NCBI GenBank assembly: GCA_036395115.1
Contig: DASWDU010000032.1
Location: 44,368-108,367, forward strand
Source of the DNA: Thermoplasmata archaeon
Lineage (GTDB): Archaea > Thermoplasmatota > Thermoplasmata > RBG-16-68-12
Length of the DNA: 64,000 nucleotides
Reading direction: 5' to 3'
Shown: positions 15,239-24,783 of the stretch, in pieces
How the letters are laid out: each line of letters starts with the position of its first letter
Position numbering within the stretch: position 1 is the first letter of the stretch
The notes under the pieces: model-generated
Seen by the model: only the letters and a program-made list of their open reading frames with translations
Databases searched by the model: none
What the model was told of the DNA's origin: nothing
Made by a program: the position numbers and the translations under genes

Positions 15239-17107
15239 TCACTTCTCTAACTCGCCGCCGTCCGCCGCAGCGGGCGCCCGAATTCGGCCTTCGGCCACGC
15301 TGGCCCGGTAACTGCGGAACAGCCGGATCGCCATCGAGACACCAACGGCGAACAGGACCACGCCTACGAGGACAAAGACCGCGTTGATCCCGACCGCGAC
15401 GAGGATATAGGTCTTGTCCGTTTGGATTGGACCCCGGACGTTCCGGAGGACCCACGAAGAGTCGTTTTGAGTGTAGAGCCAGACCGAGTACAGGAACGTC
15501 CATGTCTGCCACACGAGTGCCGCGAGCGTCGTGACAATCATGAAGACTCCCGGGATGAGCGAATATCTCGTCGGCGCGCGGGTCCTCGCGAGGTGGATCG
15601 TGATCAGCATAATCGCGAGCCCCGCAAGGAGCTGGTTTGCGCCGCCGAAGTAGAGCCACAACGCCCACCAGCTTCCCGAGACCGCGAAGCCCCACGGAAC
15701 GCCGAGGCCGACAACCGTCGACACGTGCTTGTTCCCGAACACACGGAACCGCCCCTCCGCCCACGTTTCCCCCGCCACCAGGCGGAAGAACCGAGTGACG
15801 AGCGCCTGGACGGTCAGGGCGTAGATGATGAGCACGAGCCCGAAGAAGGTCGTCAGGACCGCCGTCGTGAGATTCCCGAGGAACGGGGAGGTAAGGACGA
15901 CCGCCCCGGCCACCCATGCGGCCACGTTCGTCCGACCTGCGAAGAACGACGGCGCGAGGACCATGTACGCGATCAGGGAGGCGAGGGCGAGAAGGCCCTC
16001 GGACAGCATCGCGCCGCCGCCAACCGGAAGGGCATCCGTCTCGATGTCGAGTTGTTTCGAGGAGGACGAGCTGCTCACGAGGCTGTGCCAACCCGAGATG
16101 GCCCCGCACGCGATGGCCACGAACAGAATGGGCCATATCGGTCCGAGGATCCCTTGAGGGTCGACCCAGAACGGTCCCGCGGGCATCTGGACGCTAATCG
16201 GAGCACCGGGTCCGATCACAAACGACCCGATCTGGATTGGCCAGAATGGAGTCATGAGCGCGCCGACCAGGATAAGGATGATCGCCGCGTATGCCGGGTA
16301 GAACGCCAAATAGTTGGTCGGTTGGACGAACATCGGCGTCGGCAGGACGGCGGCCGCATACAGGATGACGGCGCAAATGAAGGCCCACACCGGGAGATTC
16401 CATGCGCCCCACGGCAGGGAGACCGGGACGGCGACGCCGAGATAGATGCTGATGACGACGAGCGCAAGGCCGATTCCGGTGACCGCGAAGACGTTCACCT
16501 TGAAGCGATACAGGAGCTGGCCGCACAACACGCCGGCAAGGAGGATCCCGATCGTCGCGACGAACGTTCCGGGGAACGCGTTCCAGAAGGACGCGATCAA
16601 GGCGATGAATGTCGCCGAGATGATGATGAGGTAGAACAGCACGAACGCGAGGAGGTTCGTCCGTCCGCGGGCCCCCGTGAACTCATGGGTGATCGGCCCG
16701 AACGAGCGGCCTTCCTTGCGGACGGACAGCATCATCGCACCGTAGTCTTGCAGCCATCCGATGAAGAAGTTCCCGCCGATGATCCAGAGCAGGGCGGGCA
16801 ACCAGCCGTAGGTGATGCCGATGAACGGGCCGAGGATCGGCCCGAGCGCCGCGACGCTCTTGAACTGGTAGCCCCAGAGGACGTACCGACTCGTCGGGAA
16901 GTACTCGACGCCGTCCATGTACATGTGCGCAGGCGTCGTCCGCTTCGCGTCGGACCGCCAGACGTTCCGGTCGATCCACTTCGCGTACCCCCAATACGCG
17001 ATTCCATACAGGACGATCGTCGCAATGACCCACAAGAACGGAGTTGCCAGAAAGTCTACCACACAGCCCGCCTCCCGCACACCCTGGCCCTTGCCAGGAC
17101 CCGCCAT
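15239..17107 (-). CDS. cstA: Carbon starvation protein CstA family transporter
   Basis: A 622-residue polytopic protein of the CstA/BtsT family (peptide or pyruvate uptake). About 16-18 hydrophobic helices are visible, with the family blocks YFPTSRYVLWGYQFKSVAALGPI, GWLPALLWIIGGNFFIGWLQD and SGWHSLVSSSSSSKQL. It is close to the usual family length. The ATG at 17107 is supported by a TATA box (CTTTTTAAGG) about 23 nt upstream, indicating a leaderless transcript. A GTG 14 or 15 codons in (VVDFLATPF) is an alternative start. Confidence 0.92.
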   Translation of the reverse strand: MAGPGKGQGVREAGCVVDFLATPFLWVIATIVLYGIAYWGYAKWIDRNVWRSDAKRTTPAHMYMDGVEYFPTSRYVLWGYQFKSVAALGPILGPFIGITYGWLPALLWIIGGNFFIGWLQDYGAMMLSVRKEGRSFGPITHEFTGARGRTNLLAFVLFYLIIISATFIALIASFWNAFPGTFVATIGILLAGVLCGQLLYRFKVNVFAVTGIGLALVVISIYLGVAVPVSLPWGAWNLPVWAFICAVILYAAAVLPTPMFVQPTNYLAFYPAYAAIILILVGALMTPFWPIQIGSFVIGPGAPISVQMPAGPFWVDPQGILGPIWPILFVAIACGAISGWHSLVSSSSSSKQLDIETDALPVGGGAMLSEGLLALASLIAYMVLAPSFFAGRTNVAAWVAGAVVLTSPFLGNLTTAVLTTFFGLVLIIYALTVQALVTRFFRLVAGETWAEGRFRVFGNKHVSTVVGLGVPWGFAVSGSWWALWLYFGGANQLLAGLAIMLITIHLARTRAPTRYSLIPGVFMIVTTLAALVWQTWTFLYSVWLYTQNDSSWVLRNVRGPIQTDKTYILVAVGINAVFVLVGVVLFAVGVSMAIRLFRSYRASVAEGRIRAPAAADGGELEK

Positions 17108-17124
17108 GGGTAAGCGTGTCAGGT

Positions 17125-17134
17125 CCTTAAAAAG
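17125..17134 (-). promoter_or_regulatory. TATA box of cstA
   Basis: CTTTTTAAGG on the minus strand, centred about 23 nt upstream of the cstA ATG. It could also serve the small ArsA-operon gene through read-through, since only 43 nt separate cstA from that gene. Confidence 0.65.
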
Positions 17135-17224
17135 TCACGCTTGCCGGCGGCCGGCGCCACGCGCGGCCGGAAGCAAGATAGGGTCGTTCGGCCATCTGAT
17201 ATTGAATTGTACAGGCCTCCGCGT

Positions 17225-17596
17225 GTGCAACTGCTCGGCCTCTTGCCCGCCATGCTCAAGCCGTGCGGACCCGCCTGCGCCCAGCCCTTCACGAACCGTA
17301 CGGTCGAGGCACTGCGGTCGGAGGAACTCCGCGAGACACCGGCATTCATGATCGAGAATGCGGAGCGTGCGCACGAACTCGCGGAAGACTTGTTCCGCGA
17401 CTTCGGAAACCGGATTCGCATCGAGGTCGTCGGATTCGATTCGCCGCGCGGCGTTTGGCTCGGGCTGCGGCACCGGATCGGCCGTGGATTCGCCGTCATC
17501 GTGGATGGCCACGAGGTGCTCCGTGACCCGACGGACTACGAACCGGTGAGAGGCGCGGTTTCTCGAGCGCTCGTGGCGCGGCCGTCGCCCGCCTAG
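17225..17596 (+). CDS. Hypothetical protein with a CxxxC motif
   Basis: A 123-residue soluble protein of unknown family. It carries KPCGPACAQPF (residues 12-22), a CxxxC pair that could be redox-active or bind metal, then a helical region (PAFMIENAERAHELAEDLFRDFG) and a strand-rich C-terminus (GRGFAVIVDGHEVLRDPTDY). The GTG at 17225 follows an AT-rich stretch (GATATTGAATTGTAC); an earlier in-frame start at 17141 would lie upstream of it. The end overlaps the convergent transporter gene by 4 nt. Confidence 0.65.
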   Translation: MQLLGLLPAMLKPCGPACAQPFTNRTVEALRSEELRETPAFMIENAERAHELAEDLFRDFGNRIRIEVVGFDSPRGVWLGLRHRIGRGFAVIVDGHEVLRDPTDYEPVRGAVSRALVARPSPA

Positions 17597-18507
17597 TCCG
17601 GTCCCCCGGCGACGGCGTCCGGGGCGCCGAACGTCCGGAACACGAGCGGAAGCGACGCTAGCCACCCGATCTCGAAGATGAGGGACACGATCGACGGCAA
17701 CGTCGCGGTCGGGCCGAACATCGCGAACGCGAGGACGACCGCGAGCCCGAGATTCTTGAACGACGCGAACGTCGTGAGCGAAAGCTGCGTCCCCCTGGGG
17801 GCGCGCGCCACCCTCGCCGCGAGGAACACCAAGCTGCCAACGCCGAACGTCCGAACGAACGCGAGGACCGACAGGACCCCGAGCAGGTCCGGTCGTTGGA
17901 TCAAGGGATCGCGAGTCGAACCGGAGACCGCGATGACGAGGAAGAAGAACGTGACGCTCACGACGGTGATCCGGGCGTCCCGCACCCGGGGCCAGTGCGC
18001 AATCGCACGCGACCCAACGAGGGGCGCCCCGATCAGAAGGACTGTCTGCAGCAAGAGCTCCGACACCGGGACCGCCTGGCTCGTGAATGCGAGCGTGATG
18101 AGGGGCACGAGCGCGAGGCCGAGGAGATACAGAGTCGCCAACGAGACGAGCGCGCGGCGCGTGTCGCCCTTGAGGTAGGCGGTGATCGGCACAACGGCCA
18201 CGGCGGGGGGCACGGCGGCCATGAGGACCCAACCGTCCCGGATCGCCACCTCGTAGCTCACGTAGGCGAACGCGAGGATGACGCCGCTCAACAGGACGTA
18301 ACTCAGGGCGAACGAAACGAGGAAGCCTCGGACCTCGGCGCGGGGCGAAATTCCCTTCAAGGTGATCTCGGACAAGGAGAACGCCATCCCGACGGCCAGC
18401 GCCAGCTGGGAGATCTCTTTCGAGTAGGCCGGGAAGCCTCCCGTCGCGAATCCAACGACGAGGCCTGAGGCGACCATCGTCGGGAAGCTCCGCCACGGCC
18501 GGAACAC
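17593..18507 (-). CDS. BASS-type (bile acid:Na+ symporter-like) transporter
   Basis: A 304-residue protein with nine to ten hydrophobic helices and Gly/Pro-rich crossover segments (MAAVPPAVAVVPITAYLKGD, TTFASFKNLGLAVVLAFAMFG) that resemble the bile acid:sodium symporter superfamily. The substrate is unknown; archaeal members may move organic anions. The GTG at 18507 was chosen because it gives a short basic N-terminus followed by a complete first helix; ATG 18477 would cut into that helix. Confidence 0.78.
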   Translation of the reverse strand: MFRPWRSFPTMVASGLVVGFATGGFPAYSKEISQLALAVGMAFSLSEITLKGISPRAEVRGFLVSFALSYVLLSGVILAFAYVSYEVAIRDGWVLMAAVPPAVAVVPITAYLKGDTRRALVSLATLYLLGLALVPLITLAFTSQAVPVSELLLQTVLLIGAPLVGSRAIAHWPRVRDARITVVSVTFFFLVIAVSGSTRDPLIQRPDLLGVLSVLAFVRTFGVGSLVFLAARVARAPRGTQLSLTTFASFKNLGLAVVLAFAMFGPTATLPSIVSLIFEIGWLASLPLVFRTFGAPDAVAGGPD

Positions 18508-18704
18508 GCGAGGGCGAGACGGACGCGCGTTGAAAAGCTTGACGCAGCGGACGTCACACGGCGGCGAGCACGGCGCCGAGGATCGCGAGTCCGACGGCGA
18601 ACTCTTGCGGGAACGGGGCTCGGCGTGGGGATCGATCTTGGACCTCGCGGCGGCGGTGGGTGCGGCACTTTTATCCAACCCATCGAATATTCGGGCCCGA
18701 GACC

Positions 18705-19709
18705 GTGGGCGACGAAATCCGGGTCACGAAGGAATTGTACATCGCCCCGAGCGACTTGTGGGAGCTCATCCTGTCCCTCGGCGGCGTGAAGTTCTGGATC
18801 GTCGCCATGGCGCCTCTTTACATCGGCTGGGTGCTCGCGCAATCCGCCTCGGATCGCCATCTGTTCATCAACGATCTGCGGGTCGTCCTCGCCCTACTCG
18901 TCGTCGGCCCGTTCCTCGGGACCTTCACGCTGCTCTTCAACACGTACTACGACATGCGCACGACGGACCAAGTGAATCCCCGCAAGCGATACGTGAAAAT
19001 CGTCGAGGAGCTCACGGATCCGGAGACGCTCCTCCTCGGCTCGATCGGATTCGCGGCGATCGGCGTGCTCTTGGCATTCTACATCTCCCAGAACCTGATC
19101 GTGTACGGCGGCGCGGCAAACCCCACGGGCCCGTACGTCTTCCTCTTGCTGACCGTCGTCCTGGTGGCCCTCTCCCTGGCGTACTCCCATCCCCGCCTCC
19201 ATTGGAAGGGCGTCGCGGGCATGGACCTCGTCACGAACATGGTGGGCTTCGGGCTGATCTGCCCCGCGGCCGGCTGGTCCCTCCTGCGCCCGATCGAACA
19301 GGCGCCGTGGTGGTATTTCATCGCGATTACGCTGTTCCTCGGCGCCGTCTACGCTCCGACGACGGCCTCGGACTACGAGAGCGACCGCGCGTTCGGGATC
19401 CGGACGCTCGCGGTGCGGCTCGGGGTGGAGCGGACGCTCCTCACCGGATTCGTGTTGCAGTGCCTCGCCGTGCTCGCGCTGGCGGTCGGATGGACGCTCC
19501 GCGCGTTTCCGTTCTCGGCCGCCGAGACGGGCGCGGTCGATGCGATGGGCCGCCTCTGGCCGTTTCTCGGTCTTCAGATCGCCTTCTATCCGTTCTTCGT
19601 TCGACGTCCGACGGTCGGGAAGATCTGGGCGCTCCTCCTGTTGCTCTCGATCACGCAGGGCCTCGGCGTCCTCCTGATGCTGTTCGGGTTCACGGGCGGG
19701 ATGAGCTGA
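18705..19709 (+). CDS. UbiA-family prenyltransferase
   Basis: A 334-residue UbiA superfamily membrane prenyltransferase. Both aspartate-rich prenyl-diphosphate motifs are present: NTYYDMRTTD (with the following QVNPRKRY) and DYESDRAFGIRT. About eight to nine transmembrane helices are visible. In archaea such enzymes make ether-lipid precursors (DGGGP), respiratory quinones or hydrophobic haems; the acceptor cannot be decided from the sequence. The GTG at 18705 lies about 34 nt downstream of a CTTTTATCC box; starts upstream of that box were rejected. Confidence 0.88.
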   Translation: MGDEIRVTKELYIAPSDLWELILSLGGVKFWIVAMAPLYIGWVLAQSASDRHLFINDLRVVLALLVVGPFLGTFTLLFNTYYDMRTTDQVNPRKRYVKIVEELTDPETLLLGSIGFAAIGVLLAFYISQNLIVYGGAANPTGPYVFLLLTVVLVALSLAYSHPRLHWKGVAGMDLVTNMVGFGLICPAAGWSLLRPIEQAPWWYFIAITLFLGAVYAPTTASDYESDRAFGIRTLAVRLGVERTLLTGFVLQCLAVLALAVGWTLRAFPFSAAETGAVDAMGRLWPFLGLQIAFYPFFVRRPTVGKIWALLLLLSITQGLGVLLMLFGFTGGMS

Positions 19710-19829
19710 GTCCGTCCGGGCGGCGGACCGCCTCGTGCCACCACGCAACCTCGGGGCACCGGGAAGCGGCCGTGTGACGGCGCTCGGACTAAAGGCATAA
19801 GCCCCCACAATCGCATTCACGTCCATCGC

Positions 19830-20264
19830 ATGGCCCTGTTCGCAAAGGACATCGTCGAGAAGGACTTCCTCTCGATGGCGCCGGCTGCCTCGGTCCTCGA
19901 AGCCGCGAAGGCGATGGCGGCCCGCCACCACGGGTTCGTCATCGTCGAGGCGCCGATGGGGAACCCGATCGGAATCGTCACGGAATGGGATGTCCTTGCG
20001 AAGGTCGTCGCGGCGGGACGGAATCCGGCCGACGTGCACCTGGAGGCGGTCATGACGCCCGGCCCGCTCGTGTCCGTCGACGGGAAGGCGGGCATCGACC
20101 AGGTCGCGCAGACGATGGCGGAGAAAGGCACGCGGCGGGTCCTGGTCGTCGAGGCCGGCAAGGTCATCGGCGTGATCCACGTGCAAACGATCCTCGCACG
20201 GATGCGGGAGTACATCGACTCGATCAGCGCGCAGATCGCCCGCGGCCAGTCGCCGATGCTCTGA
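19830..20264 (+). CDS. Tandem CBS-domain protein
   Basis: A 144-residue protein consisting of two CBS motifs (about residues 5-62 and 72-130). Each has the GFVIVEA/GTRRVLVVEAGKVIGVI strand and a following helix (GIVTEWDVLAKVV and HVQTILARM). Such small Bateman modules bind adenine nucleotides or S-adenosylmethionine and regulate partners. There is no fused effector domain and no operon partner. Confidence 0.88.
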   Translation: MALFAKDIVEKDFLSMAPAASVLEAAKAMAARHHGFVIVEAPMGNPIGIVTEWDVLAKVVAAGRNPADVHLEAVMTPGPLVSVDGKAGIDQVAQTMAEKGTRRVLVVEAGKVIGVIHVQTILARMREYIDSISAQIARGQSPML

Positions 20265-20282
20265 CGCGGCGAACCGCCGGGC

Positions 20283-21428
20283 TCACCTGGGCCGCTCGAT
20301 GATTGTCGCGACGCCCATGCCGAAGCCGATGCACAGGGTCGCGAGGCCCCGGCGGACGTCCTGACGGTCCATCTCGTGGAGCATCGTGATGATGAGGCGG
20401 GCGCCGCTCATCCCGAGCGGATGGCCCAGGCCAATCGCCCCGCCGTTCACGTTCAGCTTTGCGTCGTCGAAACCGATCGTGTCGCGCGTCGCGAGCGGGA
20501 CGCTGGCGAACGCCTCGTTGACCTCCCAGAGGTCGATGTCGTCCGGCTTGAGATCCACGCGCGCGAGCGCCTTGCGGATCGCAGGGATCGTGCCGTCGAG
20601 CATGATCGTCGGGTTCGTGCCGGCGACGCCCGTGGAAATGAGCCGCGCGCGGGGCTCCAGCTTGAGCTCCTTCGCCGTCTCCGGATTCGTGATCAGGAGC
20701 GCGCACGCGCCGTCGTTGATGCCGCTCGAGTTGCCCGCCGTGATCCGTCCGTCCGGCTTGAAGGCGGGCGGGAGGGACGCGAGCTTCTCCAGGGACGTAT
20801 TTCGTCGAGGGTGCTCGTCCGTGTCGAACATCCGCTTGTTGCCGTTCTCGTCCAGCACGGGGACGGGCTCGATCTCTTTCTTGAACCGGCCCTCGTCGAT
20901 CGCGCGGATCGCCTTGCGGTGCGACCACAGGGAGAACTCGTCCATCTGCTCTCGCGTCACGTGGTACTTGTCCGCCACGAGGTCGGCCGAGATCCCCTGT
21001 TGCACGATCTCGTATTTCTCGAGGAGCTTCGGGCTCAAGGCGCCGCCGTCCGAGCCGAGCGGCACGCGGGACATCGACTCGACGCCGCCCGCGACGACGA
21101 CGTCCGCCTGGCCCGTCATGACTTCCATCGACGCGAAGTTGAACGCCTGCAGTCCGGAGGCGCACATCCGGTTCACGCTCGTGCCCGGCACGGACTCCGG
21201 GAATCCGGCGATGAGCGGCGCGAGCCGTCCGATGTTCATCCCCTGCTCGTCGACCTGCGTGACGCAGCCCAGGACGACGTCCTCGACGAGCCTCGGCTCG
21301 ATGCCCGCGCGGTCGATGAGGGCCCGCAGCGCGAATGCGGCCAAGTCGTCGGGCCGCCATTCTTTGAGGGAGCCGCCCCGCTTCCCGATCGGGGTGCGCA
21401 CCGCCTCGACGATCACGGCCTCGGGCAT
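20283..21428 (-). CDS. Acetyl-CoA acetyltransferase (thiolase)
   Basis: A 381-residue thiolase with all three catalytic elements: NRMCASGLQA (acyl-cysteine), GHPLGMSGAR (histidine) and LCIGFGMG (second cysteine), plus the N-terminal VEAVRTPIGKRGGSLKEW. It catalyses the last step of beta-oxidation or acetoacetyl-CoA formation. It lies near the CoA-transferase and the HAD-ECH fusion, and a bacterial-type trifunctional complex is absent. ATG 21428 gives the normal family N-terminus; the long upstream open frame is antisense to the CoA-transferase gene. Confidence 0.93.
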   Translation of the reverse strand: MPEAVIVEAVRTPIGKRGGSLKEWRPDDLAAFALRALIDRAGIEPRLVEDVVLGCVTQVDEQGMNIGRLAPLIAGFPESVPGTSVNRMCASGLQAFNFASMEVMTGQADVVVAGGVESMSRVPLGSDGGALSPKLLEKYEIVQQGISADLVADKYHVTREQMDEFSLWSHRKAIRAIDEGRFKKEIEPVPVLDENGNKRMFDTDEHPRRNTSLEKLASLPPAFKPDGRITAGNSSGINDGACALLITNPETAKELKLEPRARLISTGVAGTNPTIMLDGTIPAIRKALARVDLKPDDIDLWEVNEAFASVPLATRDTIGFDDAKLNVNGGAIGLGHPLGMSGARLIITMLHEMDRQDVRRGLATLCIGFGMGVATIIERPR

Positions 21429-21521
21429 TTCGTTCCTCGATCGACACCATGGACCGCGTCGGATAAGAAGATTCCCCAGTGCGCCCGAAGATTGATAGCG
21501 AGGCCGCCGGTTCCACGCCCG

Positions 21522-22706
21522 ATGCCGGCCGCGCTCGAGGGGATCGTCGTGATCGATTTCACGCGCCTCCTCCCGGGCCCGTTCTGCACGCAGCTGCTCT
21601 GCAACCTCGGCGCCGACGTCATCAAGATCGAGGACCCGGGGCTTGGCGACTACATGAGGGCCGTCCCGCCGACGATCGACGACACGTCGTTTCCGTTCCT
21701 CATGGTGAACCGCGGGAAACGCTCGCTCGCGGTCGACCTGAAGACGCCGGAGGGACAGGAGATTCTTCGGCGACTGGCCCGCCGCGCGGACGTCGTCGTC
21801 GAGCAATTCCGGCCGGGCGTGATGACGCGGCTCGGCGTGGACTACGACGGGCTCGCGATGATGAATCCGAGGCTCGTGTACTGCTCCTTTTCGGGATACG
21901 GCCAGACGGGGCCGTACAAGGACCTCCCGGGCCACGACCTCAACTTCGAGGCGCTCGCCGGGATCCTGTCGGTGACGGGGAACCGGGACGACCGCCGCCC
22001 GGCGATCCCGGGCGTGCCGATCGCGGACCTCGCCGCGGGGTTCAACGCGGCCCTCGCGATCCTCGCCGCGCTCCGTACTCGGGACCGGACCGGGCGAGGC
22101 GAGTTCATCGACGTCGCGATCTACGACACCGCGGTCGTCCTCATGGTCCTCGGCCTCGCGCGGTACCTCGCGACGGGGGAGGAACCGGTGGCGGGGGAGA
22201 CCCTCCTGACCGGCGTGTTCCCGTTCTACAATCTCTACGAGACGAGTGACGGACGATGGCTCGCCGTCGCAACGGTCGAGCCGAAGTTCTGGACCCGGAT
22301 GTGCGAGCTGATCGGCGCGCCGGAGCTGTCCGATCGACAGTTCGCGGAAGGGGAGGCACGGGCCGCCGTCGCGGAGACGTTGGCGACGAAGTTCCGCGAG
22401 CGATCGCTCGAAGCGTGGGAGAGCCTCTTCGCCGAGGACCGACTGCCCATCACGGGCGTGAAGCGCGTCCCGGAGGTCGTGGTCGATCCTCAGGTGAAGG
22501 CACGCGGCCTGCTTCCCATGGTGAACGTCCCCGGATTGCGGGAGGTCCAAGTGATCGCGCATCCGGCGAAGCATGGCGCCACGACGACGCGGAATCCCGC
22601 GCGCGTCCCGAAGAAAGGCCAGGACACGGACTCGATCTTGCGATCCATCGGATACACCAGCCGCCAGATCGCGGATCTCACGAAGAAAGGCGTCATCGCG
22701 AAGTGA
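21522..22706 (+). CDS. CaiB/BaiF-family (class III) CoA-transferase
   Basis: A 394-residue class III CoA-transferase. Signatures are VIDFTRLLPGPFCTQLLCNLGADVIKIE, NRGKRSLAVDLKTPEGQEIL, the putative catalytic aspartate in GHDLNFEALAG, and the C-terminal ARGLLPMVNVPG block. It moves CoA between an unknown pair of carboxylic acids, probably to activate a substrate for beta-oxidation given the neighbouring thiolase (divergent) and HAD-ECH fusion (convergent). ATG 21522 places the conserved core at residue 4. Confidence 0.9.
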   Translation: MPAALEGIVVIDFTRLLPGPFCTQLLCNLGADVIKIEDPGLGDYMRAVPPTIDDTSFPFLMVNRGKRSLAVDLKTPEGQEILRRLARRADVVVEQFRPGVMTRLGVDYDGLAMMNPRLVYCSFSGYGQTGPYKDLPGHDLNFEALAGILSVTGNRDDRRPAIPGVPIADLAAGFNAALAILAALRTRDRTGRGEFIDVAIYDTAVVLMVLGLARYLATGEEPVAGETLLTGVFPFYNLYETSDGRWLAVATVEPKFWTRMCELIGAPELSDRQFAEGEARAAVAETLATKFRERSLEAWESLFAEDRLPITGVKRVPEVVVDPQVKARGLLPMVNVPGLREVQVIAHPAKHGATTTRNPARVPKKGQDTDSILRSIGYTSRQIADLTKKGVIAK

Positions 22707-22741
22707 TGGGCGCTATTCGACCCGTACGGATGGGAAGTCGT

Positions 22742-24685
22742 TCACTCGCCCTTGAACTTCGGTTCCCGCTTCTCCATGAACGCCTGCAGGCCTTCGTAGA
22801 TGTCCTCCGTCGATGCGACCAGGCCGAACGCCATCGCCTCCATCTCCAGCGCCGCGTCAATCGGTACGTCGCCGCTGCGGTTCAGGAGCGCCTTCGCGAG
22901 GCGGATCGCGATGGGCGCCTGCTTCGCGAGCTTTTCCGCAAAGGCGCGGACCTCCGAGTCGAACGCTTCGTTCTCCACCGTCTTCGTGACGAGGCCGATG
23001 GAGGCCGCCTCCTCTGCAGCGAGTCGCGAGCCGAGGAACACCAGCTCCTTCGCTTTCGGTTGTCCGAGGATGCGGACGAGCCGTTGGCTCCCGCCGGCTC
23101 CGGGGACGAGGCCGAGGTTGACCTCCGTCTGTCCGAGCTTCGCGCGCTTCGCAGCGATCCGGAAGTCACATGCGATGGCGAGCTCAAGGCCGCCGCCGAA
23201 GCAATGGCCGTTGATCGCGGCGATTGTCGGCTTCGGGAAATTCGCCAGGCGGCTGAAGACTTCCTCGGCGCGGCGGGAGAACTGCCAGACCTTGAACGCC
23301 TTCGAGATGTCGCTGAACGAAGTCAGGTCGGCGCCGGCGCTGAATGCTCGGTCGCCGGCCCCGGTGATGACGACGCACCGCACGTCCCCATTGCGGTCGA
23401 GCTCGCGGAGCGACTGATCGAGCTCGTCGAAGACCTGCGGGCTCAGCGTGTTCAGGCGGTCGGGTCGATTCAACGTCACGGTCGCCACCATGCTCGCCGC
23501 GTCCGTCGTCACGAGGAGCGTTTCGTACTTCGTCATGGCATCATCGTCTCGATGCTCGTAGAATCCCTTGCCGGACTTCACGCCAAGGTCCCCGCGGGCC
23601 ACCATGTCCGCGAGGATTTTCGCGGGCTTGGAGCGCGCGTGTCCTTTTAGCGCTGCTAGGACGACGTCGATTCCGAGATCGTCCGCAGTCGCGAGCGGGC
23701 CCTTCGGGAATGCCGTCCCGAGACGCATCGCCTCGTCGATCTCGGCCGGGCTCGCGACGTCCATCGACACGAGTTCCGCGGCCTCGTTGATCATCGGCGC
23801 GAGGATCCGGATCGGCTCGAACGTCGCCCCCATCTCGGGCGTGAGCTTCGGCCGGCCGTCGGCGTACGCGTAGAAGCCCGCTCCGGCCTTGCGGCCGACC
23901 TTCTTCGCGTCGACGAGCGCCTGCACGGCCTTCGGCATCGGCCGGTTCGCATTCACGATCAGATGGTGCAGGACGTCCACGCCGACCTGGTCCGCCAGCT
24001 CGAACGGCCCCATCGGGAACCCCGCGCGGAATCGCATCGCGGCGTCGATCGCCTCGATGGGAATGCCTTCCTGCTCGTGGATCCATGCGGCCTCCTCGAA
24101 GTACGGACCGAGGACCCTGGTCGTGATGAACCCGGGGACGTCCTTCCGCACGACGATCGGCGTCTTGCCCAGAGACTTCGTCAGCTCGACCGCCGCGGCG
24201 AGCGTCGCGTCGCTGGTCGGGTCGGCGCGGATGACCTCGATGAGCGGCATGAGCATCGGCGGGTTGAAGAAGTGCATGCCGACGACCTTCTGCGGCCGCT
24301 TCGTCGCGAGGGCCATGTTCGTGATCGGCAACGCGGACGTATTCGAGGCGAGGATCGTCTTCTCCGGAGCGGCGGCGTCGAGCTCCCGGAACACTTTCTT
24401 CTTTAGCTCGGCATCTTCGAACACCGCCTCGATCGCGACGTCGGCGTCGTGGCACGCCTCCCGAAGATCGAGCGTCGCGCGGATGCGCGCGAGGGCCGCG
24501 TCGGCATCGGCCTGGCGGATCTGGCTCTTCTCGACGAGCTTCCCCAGCGACCAACGGATCCGCTCCATCCCGCGGTCGAGGTATTCTTGCTTGATGTCCC
24601 GCATCCGGACGTCGTGGCCATGGAGGGCCGCGAGCTCCGCGATGCCGTGGCCCATCTCCCCCGCGCCGATCACCGCGATCTTCAT
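22742..24685 (-). CDS. 3-hydroxyacyl-CoA dehydrogenase / enoyl-CoA hydratase fusion
   Basis: A 647-residue bifunctional beta-oxidation enzyme. The order is NAD-binding HAD domain (MKIAVIGAGEMGHGIAEL, residues 1-190, with MHFFNPP containing the catalytic histidine), two HAD C-terminal domains (about 190-380), then an enoyl-CoA hydratase (about 390-647) with GGGLELAIACDF and TEVNLGLVPGAGG carrying the two crotonase glutamates. This dehydrogenase-first order is the archaeal arrangement. ATG 24685 starts on the Rossmann strand; a TTTAAC box lies about 40 nt upstream. Confidence 0.93.
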   Translation of the reverse strand: MKIAVIGAGEMGHGIAELAALHGHDVRMRDIKQEYLDRGMERIRWSLGKLVEKSQIRQADADAALARIRATLDLREACHDADVAIEAVFEDAELKKKVFRELDAAAPEKTILASNTSALPITNMALATKRPQKVVGMHFFNPPMLMPLIEVIRADPTSDATLAAAVELTKSLGKTPIVVRKDVPGFITTRVLGPYFEEAAWIHEQEGIPIEAIDAAMRFRAGFPMGPFELADQVGVDVLHHLIVNANRPMPKAVQALVDAKKVGRKAGAGFYAYADGRPKLTPEMGATFEPIRILAPMINEAAELVSMDVASPAEIDEAMRLGTAFPKGPLATADDLGIDVVLAALKGHARSKPAKILADMVARGDLGVKSGKGFYEHRDDDAMTKYETLLVTTDAASMVATVTLNRPDRLNTLSPQVFDELDQSLRELDRNGDVRCVVITGAGDRAFSAGADLTSFSDISKAFKVWQFSRRAEEVFSRLANFPKPTIAAINGHCFGGGLELAIACDFRIAAKRAKLGQTEVNLGLVPGAGGSQRLVRILGQPKAKELVFLGSRLAAEEAASIGLVTKTVENEAFDSEVRAFAEKLAKQAPIAIRLAKALLNRSGDVPIDAALEMEAMAFGLVASTEDIYEGLQAFMEKREPKFKGE

Positions 24686-24783
24686 CGAGACGCGTCCGAT
24701 CCCGTGGATGGTCCGTGCGGAGTTAAAGGTGTGGCCCCGGAAGCGCGAAACCTTGTATCCGCGGGCTCCTTGTCCGCGATAAG

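Noticed and set aside
15422..17113. A 563-codon plus-strand frame
   Set aside because: It is the antisense shadow of cstA, with highly charged, domain-free translation.
20283..22574. A 763-codon minus-strand frame ending in thiolase
   Set aside because: Residues upstream of ATG 21428 are antisense to the CoA-transferase gene; thiolase begins normally at 21428.
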